Source of the DNA: Rhinolophus ferrumequinum
Taxonomy: Eukaryota > Chordata > Mammalia > Chiroptera > Rhinolophidae
DNA length: 64,000 bases
Reading direction: 5' to 3'
NCBI RefSeq assembly: GCF_004115265.2
Contig: NC_046296.1
Coordinates: forward strand, 21,024,795-21,088,794
A program made the position numbers and the translations under genes. The notes beneath the pieces are model-generated. The model was not told the DNA's origin. It did no database searches and saw only the letters and a program-made list of their open reading frames with translations. This document shows positions 23,208-36,100 of the stretch, in pieces (within the stretch, counting starts at the first letter, position 1; every line of letters begins with the position of its first letter).

Positions 23208-23438
23208 CTTTTTCCAAATGGGTATTCATTGTTTGTACAGATACATAAAAGTGATTCCCATTTTTTAAAACATACTAAAAAATATACATTAACCACAAAA
23301 AGTATTCACTCTGAATGGAAAGACAATGAGCATGGCTATTTTCAAAATAGCAGTAAACACAAGAAGCCAACATATATAAATCATGACAAGTGTACATCTC
23401 ATTTTTGACAAAAATAATTTCTGTTTTTACATTAATGC

Positions 23439-23444
23439 TTTATT
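23439..23444 (-). terminator. GMCL1: Candidate GMCL1 poly(A) signal (proximal)
   Basis: The gene strand reads GTAATAAAGCATTAATG. Downstream there is a T-rich ATTATTTTTGTC. Confidence 0.45.
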
Positions 23445-24425
23445 ACCAGTTTCTATATGACATTCTCCGACCTTATTTACATTTACTATGAAATTTCTAT
23501 TAGCATGTGTAACTCAAAGGCACTCAATTCAGAGGTTATAAAGTCCTGAGCTTAAGTAGGAAATAGGATTCCCAACTAAAATTTGAACATAAATAATTCT
23601 AAAGAGCAGAGAGCATGAAAATGTTTAAAGTGTAATATTTGGTACATAAGTAATCTTATGACCTAATAACAAGGTTGTACAGAATGTCAAAGAAAAGACC
23701 ATGTAAGGCAAAGGAATATAGTCAGAATCAAACTCATTTTTCTCCCCCCATTCAAGTTCATTTGGAAGTCTAAAGCTGAATTTTTTGTTGTTAAAATCTT
23801 AGGAAAGCTAAATTAAAAGCAAAATAAAATAGCATAAGAATGCTTAAGTTAATAAAGGTTCCTCAGCTTAGTCTCCAAAGCCACAAAAAAAGTATTTAAT
23901 GGTAAAAAACAGCTACATATTGGAAGGATATTAGGAGGAGGAATCATAAAGAGCAGTTGAAAAAAATTAAAGAACAGCCTTAAATGCACCAACTGAAAGA
24001 GCATTTATAATTGGCCTTTCAAATTACTCTTTCAGCATTCTTTTAGACAAATAAATTTACAGATCAATAATGAAGATTCATTAACATTAGGCAGGATCAA
24101 AGTTTAAGCTAAAAATTAAATCTACATTTGGTTGCAGAGAAATGTGAAATTTACCTACAGCGAGTTTCTACTGATGCTAAATTAAAAGCATGAATTGACA
24201 TGTTTCTAACAGAGATGGTTTGACAGATATTTTCTTGGCTTTAAAATTTGTTTCCATATATGCATAGAAATGTGATGAGGATAAGAAGAGTCTTCTGAAT
24301 TATCTGTACAGTTCATAAGGCCTTTGTCATTGTTAGTCACCTTAGATGTGAACACCACAGGGCCATTAAATTAAAGCTGGCCAAAAAAGTTTTCAAAGTG
24401 CTAATGTTTCCAACTGATGAGATCC

Positions 24426-24554
24426 TCAGTTTTCTGGATTTTCTGGATGACGATTATTTTCAGTTCTTTTTTCTGGTGATATATACAGGAAATTACAGCA
24501 GATATATAAAGGAAAGATCAGAAGCCTGCTGTCCAAGTTCATCACTACTTGTTC
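24426..24554 (-). CDS. GMCL1: GMCL1 coding exon 14 (terminal)
   Basis: Residues 485-526: EQVVMNLDSRLLIFPLYICC, NFLYISPEKRTENNRHPENP, EN, then TGA. Acceptor TTTACAG. Confidence 0.96.
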   Translation of the reverse strand, partial: EQVVMNLDSRLLIFPLYICCNFLYISPEKRTENNRHPENPEN

Positions 24555-27500
24555 CTGTAAAACAAATTGGTTGCTTTAATGAGCAGTAGATAGTAATATT
24601 AAAAAAAACAAACAGAAAACCAAACTGTTGAACTGAATGAACTGAAGGAGAGGGTATAGTGGTTAAAAGCTTGCATCTAGAGTCTGAGAGTTACTGCTCA
24701 CACCTCAAAACTCCCACCCACTAGCTTGTGACCTTGGGCAAGTCACTGGACTTGTCAGCTGCAGCTTCCTCACTGTAAAATGGGGACAAGAATACCGATA
24801 TCATAGGATTACACGAGACAATGCACATAGAGGGCTCAGCAAAGCCAGACATATATGAAGTACTCAATTATGGTAGTTATTTTCATTACTGAAAAATTTC
24901 TTATCAAGTACCTACATATTTTATGAACAGATAGAGTCCAGAAATATGTAGACTTTTCATTTGGCTTCAATTTCTGATGGCTCTTACATATAGCAAATAA
25001 TTGGGATGAAGGTTGGGGGACAGTATTATCACCAACAAACATGGTTCCCACTCTTGTCTAAGATTTCCCACTGCCTCTAATACAGACATGTTATTTGCCT
25101 GTTGGAACATAAAGTACCATGTAAAATCAATATCAGGTTCAGTTCCCTCGATACGCCTGACAATGCCTTGAAATCCCACAGAGACAGGAGATGATACTAC
25201 GTCTGAGAGCCACAAATCACTCATGCTACAGACCTGTTTGGAACCCTTTACTAGCAGCATTTGGTAAACAAAATACATCATCAGAGTAAAAGCAGCAGTA
25301 TTGAAACAATAACTTCTACTTTTTGAATATATGGATACAGTCTCTGCAATAATATGCATTAGTTTCACCTTATTTTATACATTTTAGAGAATATAATACT
25401 AAACACTGTTTAAATTTAGAGTTTTTAATTTTTTACTGAGGCATGTGCTCCTAGTATGAAGAGGGAATAAAACTGGAACATTTGCATGACTGATGTAGGC
25501 TCAACTGGACATCGCTTCTGTGTTGGAGGAGCAATAAGATAAATTTGGATAAAGAAGGTAGGGAATACAAATGTCCCTCATATACACACATTATCTCTAT
25601 ATATAAATAATACACAATCTCTCTCTCTCTCACTCTCCCTCCCTCCCTCTCTCTCTCTCTATATATATATAGTATAAATAAATATTCTCCAAAACAGGCA
25701 ATGTGAATAAGATGGGTAAGATGAAGTGTCAGGTGAGGCAATCACCTGCGCTGCTGGTGCTAATAGAGTTAGCAGAGATGAATGATATCAAAGTATAGGT
25801 GGCCTTTAGATGCTTGAGTCACCCTGGCCTAGTCAAAGTTGGTAGCAATAACCTGGGTGAAGGCATATTTATTAACTTGACTCCCCATCCTAGCTCTTGA
25901 ATGTCTCACCAGGTGACTTTTTTTGTCCACCCCATAAATACCAGTGTTCCCTAGGTTCCCATCCTATCATATTCTCTACACATTTCCTGTAGTTTATGTC
26001 ATCCAATCATTATTTCTAAGTCAGGCATTGCTTGTAACTTCCAGACCCATTTACTCACTAGCCTATCAAATTTTCACCTTAATGCCCTCAAATTAAACAT
26101 GCCTTAAACCGAATCCCTCATGTCCTCATCTGTAAGTCATGTTCATTTTCCTTCCTATAATTCAAATCTCAGGAAAAACTACTATTATAAATCAAGTTGC
26201 CCAACTCAGAAAATTAGGAACTATCTTTGACTACTTTCTTTCTCATCCTTGCACGCAATTATTTCTTGAATCCATCGATATTTCTTTATTTCTGCTTTAT
26301 TTCTAGAACCCGTCAAATTTCTTCATCCCCATTGTTACCTTCCTTAAATTAAGGTATTAAGGTTCTCATCATTTCTTATATGTTATCAAAAATTATTAGA
26401 AAAAAAGAGATTCATTTCATATTAGCAATTAAAATATAAAATACTAAGCATTGTATTTCCAGGAAATATGCAGGAATAACATAGGGGAAAATGATAAATT
26501 CTAGCGACATAAGAGAAAACCTAGGTAAATGTAGAAAATACCATATTCCAGAGGAAGATATCAATTTTCCACAAATTATATGTTTAACAAATGTAAATCA
26601 AAAGTCCTCATAGGAATTTTTCAGAGGAAACGTGACAAAATGATTCTATACCCCATGCAGAAGTATAATTATACACAAAGAACCCAGAGATTTTTGAAAA
26701 GACAACAATGAAGGTGGGTTTATGTTACTAGAATTAGCATTAATTTTAAAGTTAGTCTACTTAAAACAATATATTGTTGCCTCCACAACAAAGACATCCA
26801 TAAAACAAAGTTTAGAAATGAAATCAAGTATATAAGGATTTAGGACATGATAAAAATGGCCTTTCAAATACAATGATACATCTGATACACTTCAGATATA
26901 TCATAAAAATATTCCAATGTAAAAAATAAAAGGAGTAGAAAAAAGTACAGTGACTATTTATATAATCCTAATAATTAGGACTAAGCATCACACCAAAAGA
27001 AATCATTCAAGGGATAGACTGCATGAAGTTTGAGAGACAAATAACAAAAATGGGAAAACTATAGCATATCACAAAATGTTATTACTTTTAATTACTTTAG
27101 TAAGAGTTAAAGACTTCTCCCTCTGTCACACAACACTCTGAGCTCTAGCATGTGGTAGGGACACAAATGTTTGCTGAATGAACAAATCAAGGAATACTTG
27201 GGACATAACTATTATGCTGGCCTAGTGCTTTGTAAGTCTCTGGCAGCTTTGAGCCACGACAGGATTTTCATATGAAGTTCCAGGTAGAAGGTAAAGATAC
27301 CCATTTTCTATGCAGCTCCAGAGGGCACAAGAGCGACCAACAGAGAATTCCAATAGAGGCAGATCTGAACTTTCATATTATATACCTACCTCCTCAAATC
27401 CTACCTACCGCATTGTTACCAGAGTTCCAACAATGGTTGGAGGACCCTCTGGAAGAATGCTGTTCAAGGAGTTCTCTCAGAGTATGTGAGGCTAGAATGA

Positions 27501-30091
27501 TCACTTCCAGGTTTCTTTGCAATGCTAAATTCAGATGTTCTATGACAGTCTCTTCAGTCTGAAGAAACTTGCTAATTTCTAATAATTTATGTGAACTATA
27601 GGCTCTGAACTTTAATAAAACAGTATGTCCTTTGGAATGGTGGTTAGTTTTAATAGAAATACGTAAACTTCATCAATATTTTATACTTTTTGAAAATGGT
27701 TTACTTTCTCATCATGACATTTTGAAACTTCTACATGCATGTGAAATATGAAGAAACAAATAGCTTTAGAGAAAATCTAGGAACATTCCAGATGTCTGTC
27801 ATTTTAGAAACTTATTGTGCTAGAGGCTAACGTTCTCTTAATATGCAGCAGCTATGGAGAATACTGGATTGTCTTCAAGGTGCTGCTATTAATGTATAAA
27901 TAATTGCATTTATGAACACAGTGGATAAAACAATTAAAATTAATTACTTTTTGAAATGATATTTAGGATAGACAATCATTTCCTTATTATAAGCTTTTCT
28001 CTGCCCTTTAAATCAAATTGTGTGTGTTTTTTGTCTTAGTTAACACTTATAGTCAAATGAGGTAAATTACGCAGAAGTGAACATGGTGCTTCCATCTTCA
28101 CCTTCAATATCTTTCAAACCAATCTTTAAATCAAATGTTAATTCTACTTAAGAATTTTAATTCTAATTAAGAAAAGAGAATTCAAAAGACAAATACTATA
28201 ATAAAACAACAGAAAAGCAAATAAACATACCTGGTCCTTTTCAAGTGTAAGTATCTGATAGCCAGTTGTTCTACTACATATTAGTTTCCCACTACTATCA
28301 AAAGAGGCCAAACGTAATCTAGGATACAAAAAACCACAAATAAAAAAACAAACAAAGGATTTTTTTAAACTACAGATTAAACAAGCCCCCTCTCACTTTA
28401 ATATTAATTTTTCTTTCATAGTCTCTGTTAAGTCTTTTATGTTTGATAAAAGACTTTAAAGCCTTTTCAAACTATAAACTGATTCCATTTAGATTTACAA
28501 GCTTGTGCTATTATACATATATGAGGTATTAAAATAATTTATAAATGTCTTTTTATTGATGTACTATGTACATAAAATTTACCATTTTAACCATTTTTAA
28601 GTGTACAGTTCTTGGCATTAAATATATTCACATTGTTCTGTAATCATTATCACCATCCATCTCCAGAATTTTTTCATCTGCCCCACCTGAAACTCTGTAC
28701 TCAGTAAACACGAATTCTCCATTTCCCCCAAGCTCAACCACTGACACCACCATCCTACCTTCTTGTCTACTCTGGGTACCTCATGTGAGTGGAATCATAC
28801 AGTATTTGTACTTTTGTGACTGGCTTATTTCACTTATCATAATGTCCTCAAGGTTCATGTTGTAGCATTTGTCAGGATCTCCTTCCATTTTAACGCTGAA
28901 TAATATTCCATTGTAGACAGAAACCACATTTTGCTTATCCATTCATCTGTCAATGGACACTTGGGTTGCTTCCACCTTTTGGCTATTGTGAATAATGCTG
29001 TTATAAAAATGAGTGTACAAAACATCTGTTCAAGTTCCTGCTTTCAAATCTTTTGGGTAAATAACCAGAAGAGGAATTGCTGGATCCTATGTTTTGAGGA
29101 AATGCCATATTATTTTCCACAAGAGATGCCTCATTTTACATTCGCACCAGCAATGCTCAAAGGTCCAATTTCTCCACATCCTCACAAACACTTGTCTTGT
29201 TTTTGATAGTAGCCATGGATGGTATCTCCTTGTGTTTCTGATTTGCATTCCCTGATGATTAGTGATATTGAGCATCTTCTCATGTGCTTACTGAACATTT
29301 GTTTATCTTCTGTGGAGAAATGTTTAAGACCTTTGCCCACTTTTTAATCTGGTGGGGTTTTTTTGTTGGTGGTGTTGGTCGTGGAGTTTTAGGAAATTTC
29401 TATATATTCTGGGTATTAATTCCTTATCAGATATATGGTTAGCATATATTTTTTCTCATTCCGTGGGTTGCTTTTTTGTTGATAATGTCCTTTGATGAAG
29501 AGTTTTTAATTTTGATGAAATCCAATTTATCTTTTTCTTTTTTTGCGTGTGCTCTGGTGTCGTATTTTAGAAATCACTGCCAAATCCAATGTCAAGAAGC
29601 TTTCCCCATATATGTTTTCTTCCAACACTTATTTTATAGTTTCAGTTCTTATGTTTAGTTCTTTGATCCATTTTGTATTAATTTTTGTATACGGTATAAA
29701 GTATAAATATGTGACTTTAAAAAAAATGTGTTTATTAGGTGATTTTCCAATTTGTCAGCACCCTCTCCAGAAAAATACTGCCAACTCAACTAACAGGCAA
29801 AGTTAGACATAAATTCTACAGAAAGTGAAGGATAATAAATACCAGACATGTTTTCCTGGAAATATACCTTGCTGTATTTCCAGTTTGGACCTTTCACTTG
29901 CTAAGAATAACAGCAAGACAACAGCTTCAAGCTGTTGAAGTATCAATTCTGCATAACTCGTATTCCAGCCTATTCTTTCTCCCTGACATAACTACATCTA
30001 GATCTTATGATTTTGATTAACACATTACATAAGAATGGAGCCTTATCATTTCCTTGCAAGACCATATGTCTATATGTTCTTGAGAGATATA

Positions 30092-30129
<38 letters not shown>

Positions 30130-33100
30130 CATATATATATATATATCTTAACAAAGATATATATAAGGTATCTTAACAAAGTTCTATTGTTGATGTAAAT
30201 TATCAGGATTTTATTTCACTTCTGGAGTGAGTGGAATGGGGAAACTCAACCTACCTAAATGCTATGCTCCTTCGAGGTTGTAAACTGACAGATCCACTAC
30301 ATGGCTGATTCAGTGTATTGCGTTTGAAAATGATGTATCGATTGGTGTAAGTTACAAGCAGGTCAAAGCCAAAGTTAAAACCTGTCCATCTCCAGCAGTA
30401 CTAAGAAATACAAAAGAGAAAGATTTACTTCAGTTTATCATGCTAACAAATCAAAGATCAAACAAATGTCTTTTTCCCCTTTAACTCATTCCACATATTT
30501 CTCTCACATAAGTCCCTACTTTTTGTCAGTGCTTTTCCCTTAAAGCTTACCACACAGAATATATCTGTGAATCTATATACATAAAGGTTTACCACACAGG
30601 AATAGTATACATCAAAGCCAGAATAGCAGCCTTTATGATCATTATTCCTTAAGATACTTTCCTACTATTGCCTCTTTATGATCTGTTTCATTACATATTC
30701 ACACTGTAATTCTATCATAAGTAATATGGCTTTTTACTGCAACTCTAAGTAGGTATATCTTAGGGAATTAGGAGACAAGATGGAGGTAATTAAGAACCCA
30801 AAATTCTTAATGAAGCAAAAATATACCTTGCTTCAAAAAGACTCTAAAATATCTTAAGTAACTAACCAACAGATACACAACTGAGGTATTTTAAGTACCA
30901 TCATGAGGTTCACAAGTTTGTTTATTCTATCACCTAATAGTGAGAGACTACTAAGTAAGATGGTGTGGTACAGTGAAGTAAAGTTAGGGCTTCAAGTGTT
31001 TGGTTGGCACTCTGAATTACAACACTAATTCAATAGTTCACTGATATGTATTGAGCACATATTAAGTGCCAGGTACTCTCTAGGCATTGGAAAAATAGCA
31101 GTAATTAAGTTTCTGCCCTAGGAGATTGTGTATTTTAATATGTGTACATGTTTGTGTGAAAAGGAGTAAATGAATAATACACATGGAATGGAATGAAAGA
31201 AAAGGGAACAGAACAGAATTCCAAGAGAGGGGGACAGGGTAGAGGAGTGGGGGCTAGCAGGTGGGGAGCCTGCTCGTTCAGACAGGCGGTCAGGGAAAGT
31301 CTAAGGGGATGCTAGGTGAGTGGAGTCCTGTGTCAACTAAGGAGTGGCCCAGGTGGCTATCTGGGGAAGAGTGACTTAGACCAAGAGAACAGCAAGTACA
31401 AGGCTCTGGAGGTTAAAACACGCTTAACATATCTGAGGAACAGCAAGAAGAGCTACGTGGCTAGGGCAATAACTGAGGGGGACAGAAGCTGGAGATGAGT
31501 TCCGAGAATCAGGGCACAGAAAATGTAGGGCCTCGTAGTCCATAGTAAGGAAAAGTCTGGATTTCTTCTAAGTGTGGGATGAGGCTAATGGGAACTTTTA
31601 GTGAAGGAAGTGACATGATCTAACTAGCGTTTTAAAAAGATAACTTTGGCTATTGTGCAGAAAATAGAATGTAGAGGAGCAAGAATGAAAATCGGGGGAG
31701 CAGTTATAAGGCTACTACAAAAGCCCAAGCAAGAGGTAATGGTGGCTTGGACTTGGGTGTTAGTGGTAGTCATGTGAAGAATATATTTTGAAGGTAGTGC
31801 CTGGAGGAATTTCTTATGGATACCAGGTACGGTATGAAAGAAAGAAGAATCCAAAGTTTGGAACTCACGCAATGGATGAACAGAGGAGCCATTTATGGGT
31901 TGGAGAATATTTGGGAAGGAGGAAGTTTGAGGATGATAAAATCAGAGTTCAACTTGGGACTTTTATATTTGAGATACTATTAGGATCCTAAGAAAGATGT
32001 TAAGAGAGTAGGTGAATATATGAATCTGGAGTTAGGAGTCATTAGTGTAAAGTTATGGGGCTAGGTGAGATCACTTAAAAGTGAGCATACAGAGGGAAGA
32101 AGTCCAAGTACTGAGCCATTAGTCACACCAACACTTGTCAAGAAAGAGGAGAAGGATCTAGCAAAGACTTAGAAGGAGCAGCCAATGAAGCAGGAAGAAA
32201 ATCAGCACAGTATGCTGTCCTGGAAGTCAAATGGAGAATATCTCCAAGGAGTGAGTGAACAGATGTGTCATGTTGCCAAGAGCTTTCTGAAGACTAAAAA
32301 CTACTTGCTTTGGCAATGTGGGAATCACTGGTGACAATGGCACAGCAGTTTCCCTGGAATTTGCTGGGGTTAAATGAACTGGAGTGGATTTAAGAAAGCA
32401 TCAGAAAACAGGACGTATAGACAACAAAAACAGGCAACTTTTTCAGTAAGTTTTACTTCAAAGGGGTGCAGAGAAATGGAATGGTAGCTAGAGAGGAATG
32501 TGGGGTCAGGGAATGGTTTAAGATGGGTGATGCATGCTGCATCATGTTATATGCTAAATGAGAATGATCTATTAGAGGAGAAAAACTGAGGACGCAGGAG
32601 AGGGAGGGGATAACTGTAGGAACCAAGCTTTTGAACAGGTGAGAAGGGATGGAGTCCATGAGGGGATGGACTGGGATAGAAGCAGACAATTCATCCATTC
32701 TAATAAGAGGAAAAGCACAGCACACAGCTCCACATGCAGAGAGATTGGCAGAAGTGTTGATGGAAGGATGTACAGATTCTCTTCCTATTGCTTTTATTTT
32801 CCGAATGAAGAAAGAAGCAAGACCATCACATATGAATGAGGGTGGTAGCATTGCCCTTTTGAGAAGGTATGAGAGTTACTCAAAGAGTGAGAAGATACAT
32901 TCACTAGGGAAATGTAGGAGGATCGCCATGCAACACTAAAGACCTGCTTACAGTTTACAGTTACAAATACGAGGAAATCATCCTGGGTATGGTGTTTTCT
33001 TTAGTCACATTCATCTGTTTGGAAACAGGCATGGAGTGTCTGGAAAGTTGGGATTTAACAAGAATTGGGATTTAACCAGGTAAGTTTGACAGAGTGAAAA

Positions 33101-36100
33101 AGGAGAAAGTGAAGTTAAGAGTGTAAGCCAGAGTCCAATTTTAAGATGGAACACAGAATACGTCAAGTAAAGAAAGGAGTAGGGATATAGTAAGAGGGTG
33201 ATGGGAAAAAAGTAATATGAACAATGTACTGTACATTCCAGTGGAGTTAATAAGCTTTTGGAGCCAGGAGAGTGCTAGAAAGATAATAGGAGGTAAAGTC
33301 TGAAAATGGTATGCTTGAAATGGAGATTTTGAAAGGGGTGTATTAATAAGTGATGTAAAAATTGAGGATATACTCATAAGAAATGGGTGCCTGAGGGTGG
33401 AGCGTGAGCTCAAGAGGAAAGGAAGGTCAGGCAACGGAGATACTGAAATCACCAAGACGGTAACAAGAGTAGTGATGAGACAGCGAGCCCAGTGAACGAC
33501 AGTCACAGTGAGGGTAGTGAGTGGTGTCATAGATGTATGTGCTTCACAGGAGCTGCGGGTCAGCTATGCTCGGGGGAGGGACAAGGCATGGGAGCAGCGA
33601 CAAGGAGGGAGAACATCTGTCACAATTATGAAAGCAAACATAAAATAAATAACTTTTAAAAATTAAAAAGTTAAAATGAGGGAAAATTTGGGAGAAAAAT
33701 AACTAAATGGTTATCTACATTAGGCTCAATTTCTTTTAAAGATGAAAAGTATAATTAGCTAGGTGGAGTTTTTAAAAATGTAGTTCATGTTCTATTAGTG
33801 GTTTGTGAAATCAATTTTATGAGTCACAATCAGCTTTTTTAAAAAATTAAATAGAAAATAGAATCTTTGGACACAGCAGCAGTAAGTATTGATTATAATA
33901 CTTTTGTTTCACATTTATATTGGGTGGTAATGAAAAAACAATTCTTAATATGGGTAGCAATCAAAGGGTTTCAATGCCTTTGACTTAGGGTAATTGTAAA
34001 ATAGAAAAAACTACTTTTAAGACTATGTAACAGCTCCCATATAACTTCTTATCTTAGTTTCAGGATTGCTGAGGGGATACCCTTCTCGTATCACTTAAAG
34101 GGACCCAAAAAGTTCACCACTCTGATGCAAGGCTGAATAATCAATCACCACTGAGCGTGTAACTCCTTGTCCAGGAGATCATGGTACAGAAACTATATCA
34201 AAAAAGCTCTTCTGAGGTAGGACAGGTGTCATGATTGTAACTGAAAGTGTATTTTGCACCAATAGTACAATAATTTGTATGAGAATATTAAGAGTCACAA
34301 ACCATACTTACTTCACCATCTTTGGCAAGCTTTCTACCACACCTCATGCTATTTCCCTCTAGTTCTTCTTTATTGATTTCCTGAGGCCTAGAAATATATA
34401 TAAAACATGAACTCTCATAGAAAATAGGAAACTATTAATTGAAAAAGAATTGAGTTAAAAAGAACAGAAAAATATGCTACTAGATTTAAAGCTAAACTTT
34501 TTGTGGTATAGATAAAAATAAGATCACATCGATTAAATATAGTTCTCACTTTAGTAGCCCTGCAGGAGTGAGCAGTTGTTTACTAACTATGGATAGAGCA
34601 TTTCAGTAGGGGTAATATTATTACATACTTCTGAAAACAAGAAAACCACGTATTCTAGCTCAGTCTCTTAGGTGAGACCCTATATTAAACTCAATAAGGA
34701 TTACAGATGAGAATTAAAAAATGAAGAACGTCCAACATTTAAAAACCGAATATACACAAGAAGTAGGATGACTAATAAAATGCATTATACATTACAAAAT
34801 GTTTCAAATATGAATTCCATTAATTAACTTTCATTTTTAAGTTTTTGATTTATTATTTCTGTTTCAACCATCTTACTATATTTCTACACAGTAAGTATGC
34901 TGTGAATGTATTTAGAAAAAGATGGGATATACATTATAAATAAAGTGAAACTAAGAACCCTGGATAATCTCATAATCAAGAACCCTGGATAATCTCATAA
35001 TCATTATCATGAGTTTTCAGCACTTTCCTACAATCACTGGAATAAACACAACTGGGCAGTTTTTTAGGAAGTTCTTTAGTATATAAAAATGGTTAAAAGA
35101 GATCAGGGGCAATAAAATTAAACTTCTTAAGGTCTCTTCTATATCTCAGATGGATTATCTCTAAATGCTGCCCATACCAAGGAGCTAGCATAAAGATAAA
35201 ATAATGAACATGGAAGTATTTCTACAAGAAAGAACAGATCATTTTCTTTCCCTTAAAATGAAGGAAGTACATAAATATTTTATAGGGCGGCTTCATATGC
35301 TTTTGGGGACGGCATCTGTAACCAGATGCTGTTAATTCATTTTAGACTCAAAAGTCTTCAAAAAAACCTATTAATCAGAATTTGACACTACTACCACAAA
35401 TAAGAAAATTAGTTTTACCTATACATAAAATGAAAATCATACTTTACGAAAGCATTATTGCAAGTAATATTTTAATACAGTAAAAGAAAATCGTAACACT
35501 AGGTGAAACAATATGCATTACTCAATTTCACTAATATAGCAAATGACAATTCAAACATGCCATTATACTAATTGATCAGAAAAATACATATTTACAAGAT
35601 TGATAATGTTATAGAAATATAAAAATTAAGGCTGATCACACGATCTTCTCTACTTTAACAGCTTTTGATTTTTCAATATAATGAATGCATTTAAAAAATT
35701 CATCCCAAAGGTTTCTTTTTTTCCTAATGAACAATATGATGTAACATACTTACCCCATCTCACTGTCTTGTTCTGCCCGGAGCATAGCAAGCCACTGCTG
35801 TTTATACACGGAAAACAGCCATTCTAAAATGTAAAAATAAATAAATAAGAATAATCATAAGAAACACGGAAGAATATAAAGGATTTCAAATTTTTAAAAT
35901 GATGATAAAATTGTTACTATTTCTAAATTCAAGTTTAAAATAGCAAATAAAGCCGGTAGTTTATATTTTACAAATATACTGTAACAATATGGCTTAATGA
36001 TTTTCAAAATGGTAAATATCATCTTGCTTTGCCTTAAGATAGATTCTACTTAGATTATATACATTTAAATTAGAATTTAAATCTTTAGTTAAAAGTATAT

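Larger units (their letters stand above)
23195..24425 (-). other. GMCL1: GMCL1 3' UTR (end uncertain)
   Basis: Follows the GMCL1 stop at 24426. Two AATAAA motifs on the gene strand could end the transcript, giving about 1.0 or 1.25 kb of 3' UTR. Confidence 0.55.

Noticed and set aside
24398-24589. Plus-strand frame at the GMCL1 terminal exon
   Set aside because: Exact antisense of GMCL1 exon 14.
25451-25741. 96-codon minus-strand frame with RERERE repeats
   Set aside because: Produced by the CT/TA microsatellite at 25600-25676.
32453-33530. Minus-strand frames of about 130 codons in GMCL1 intron 11
   Set aside because: These are fragments of a decayed L2 LINE, not a host gene.
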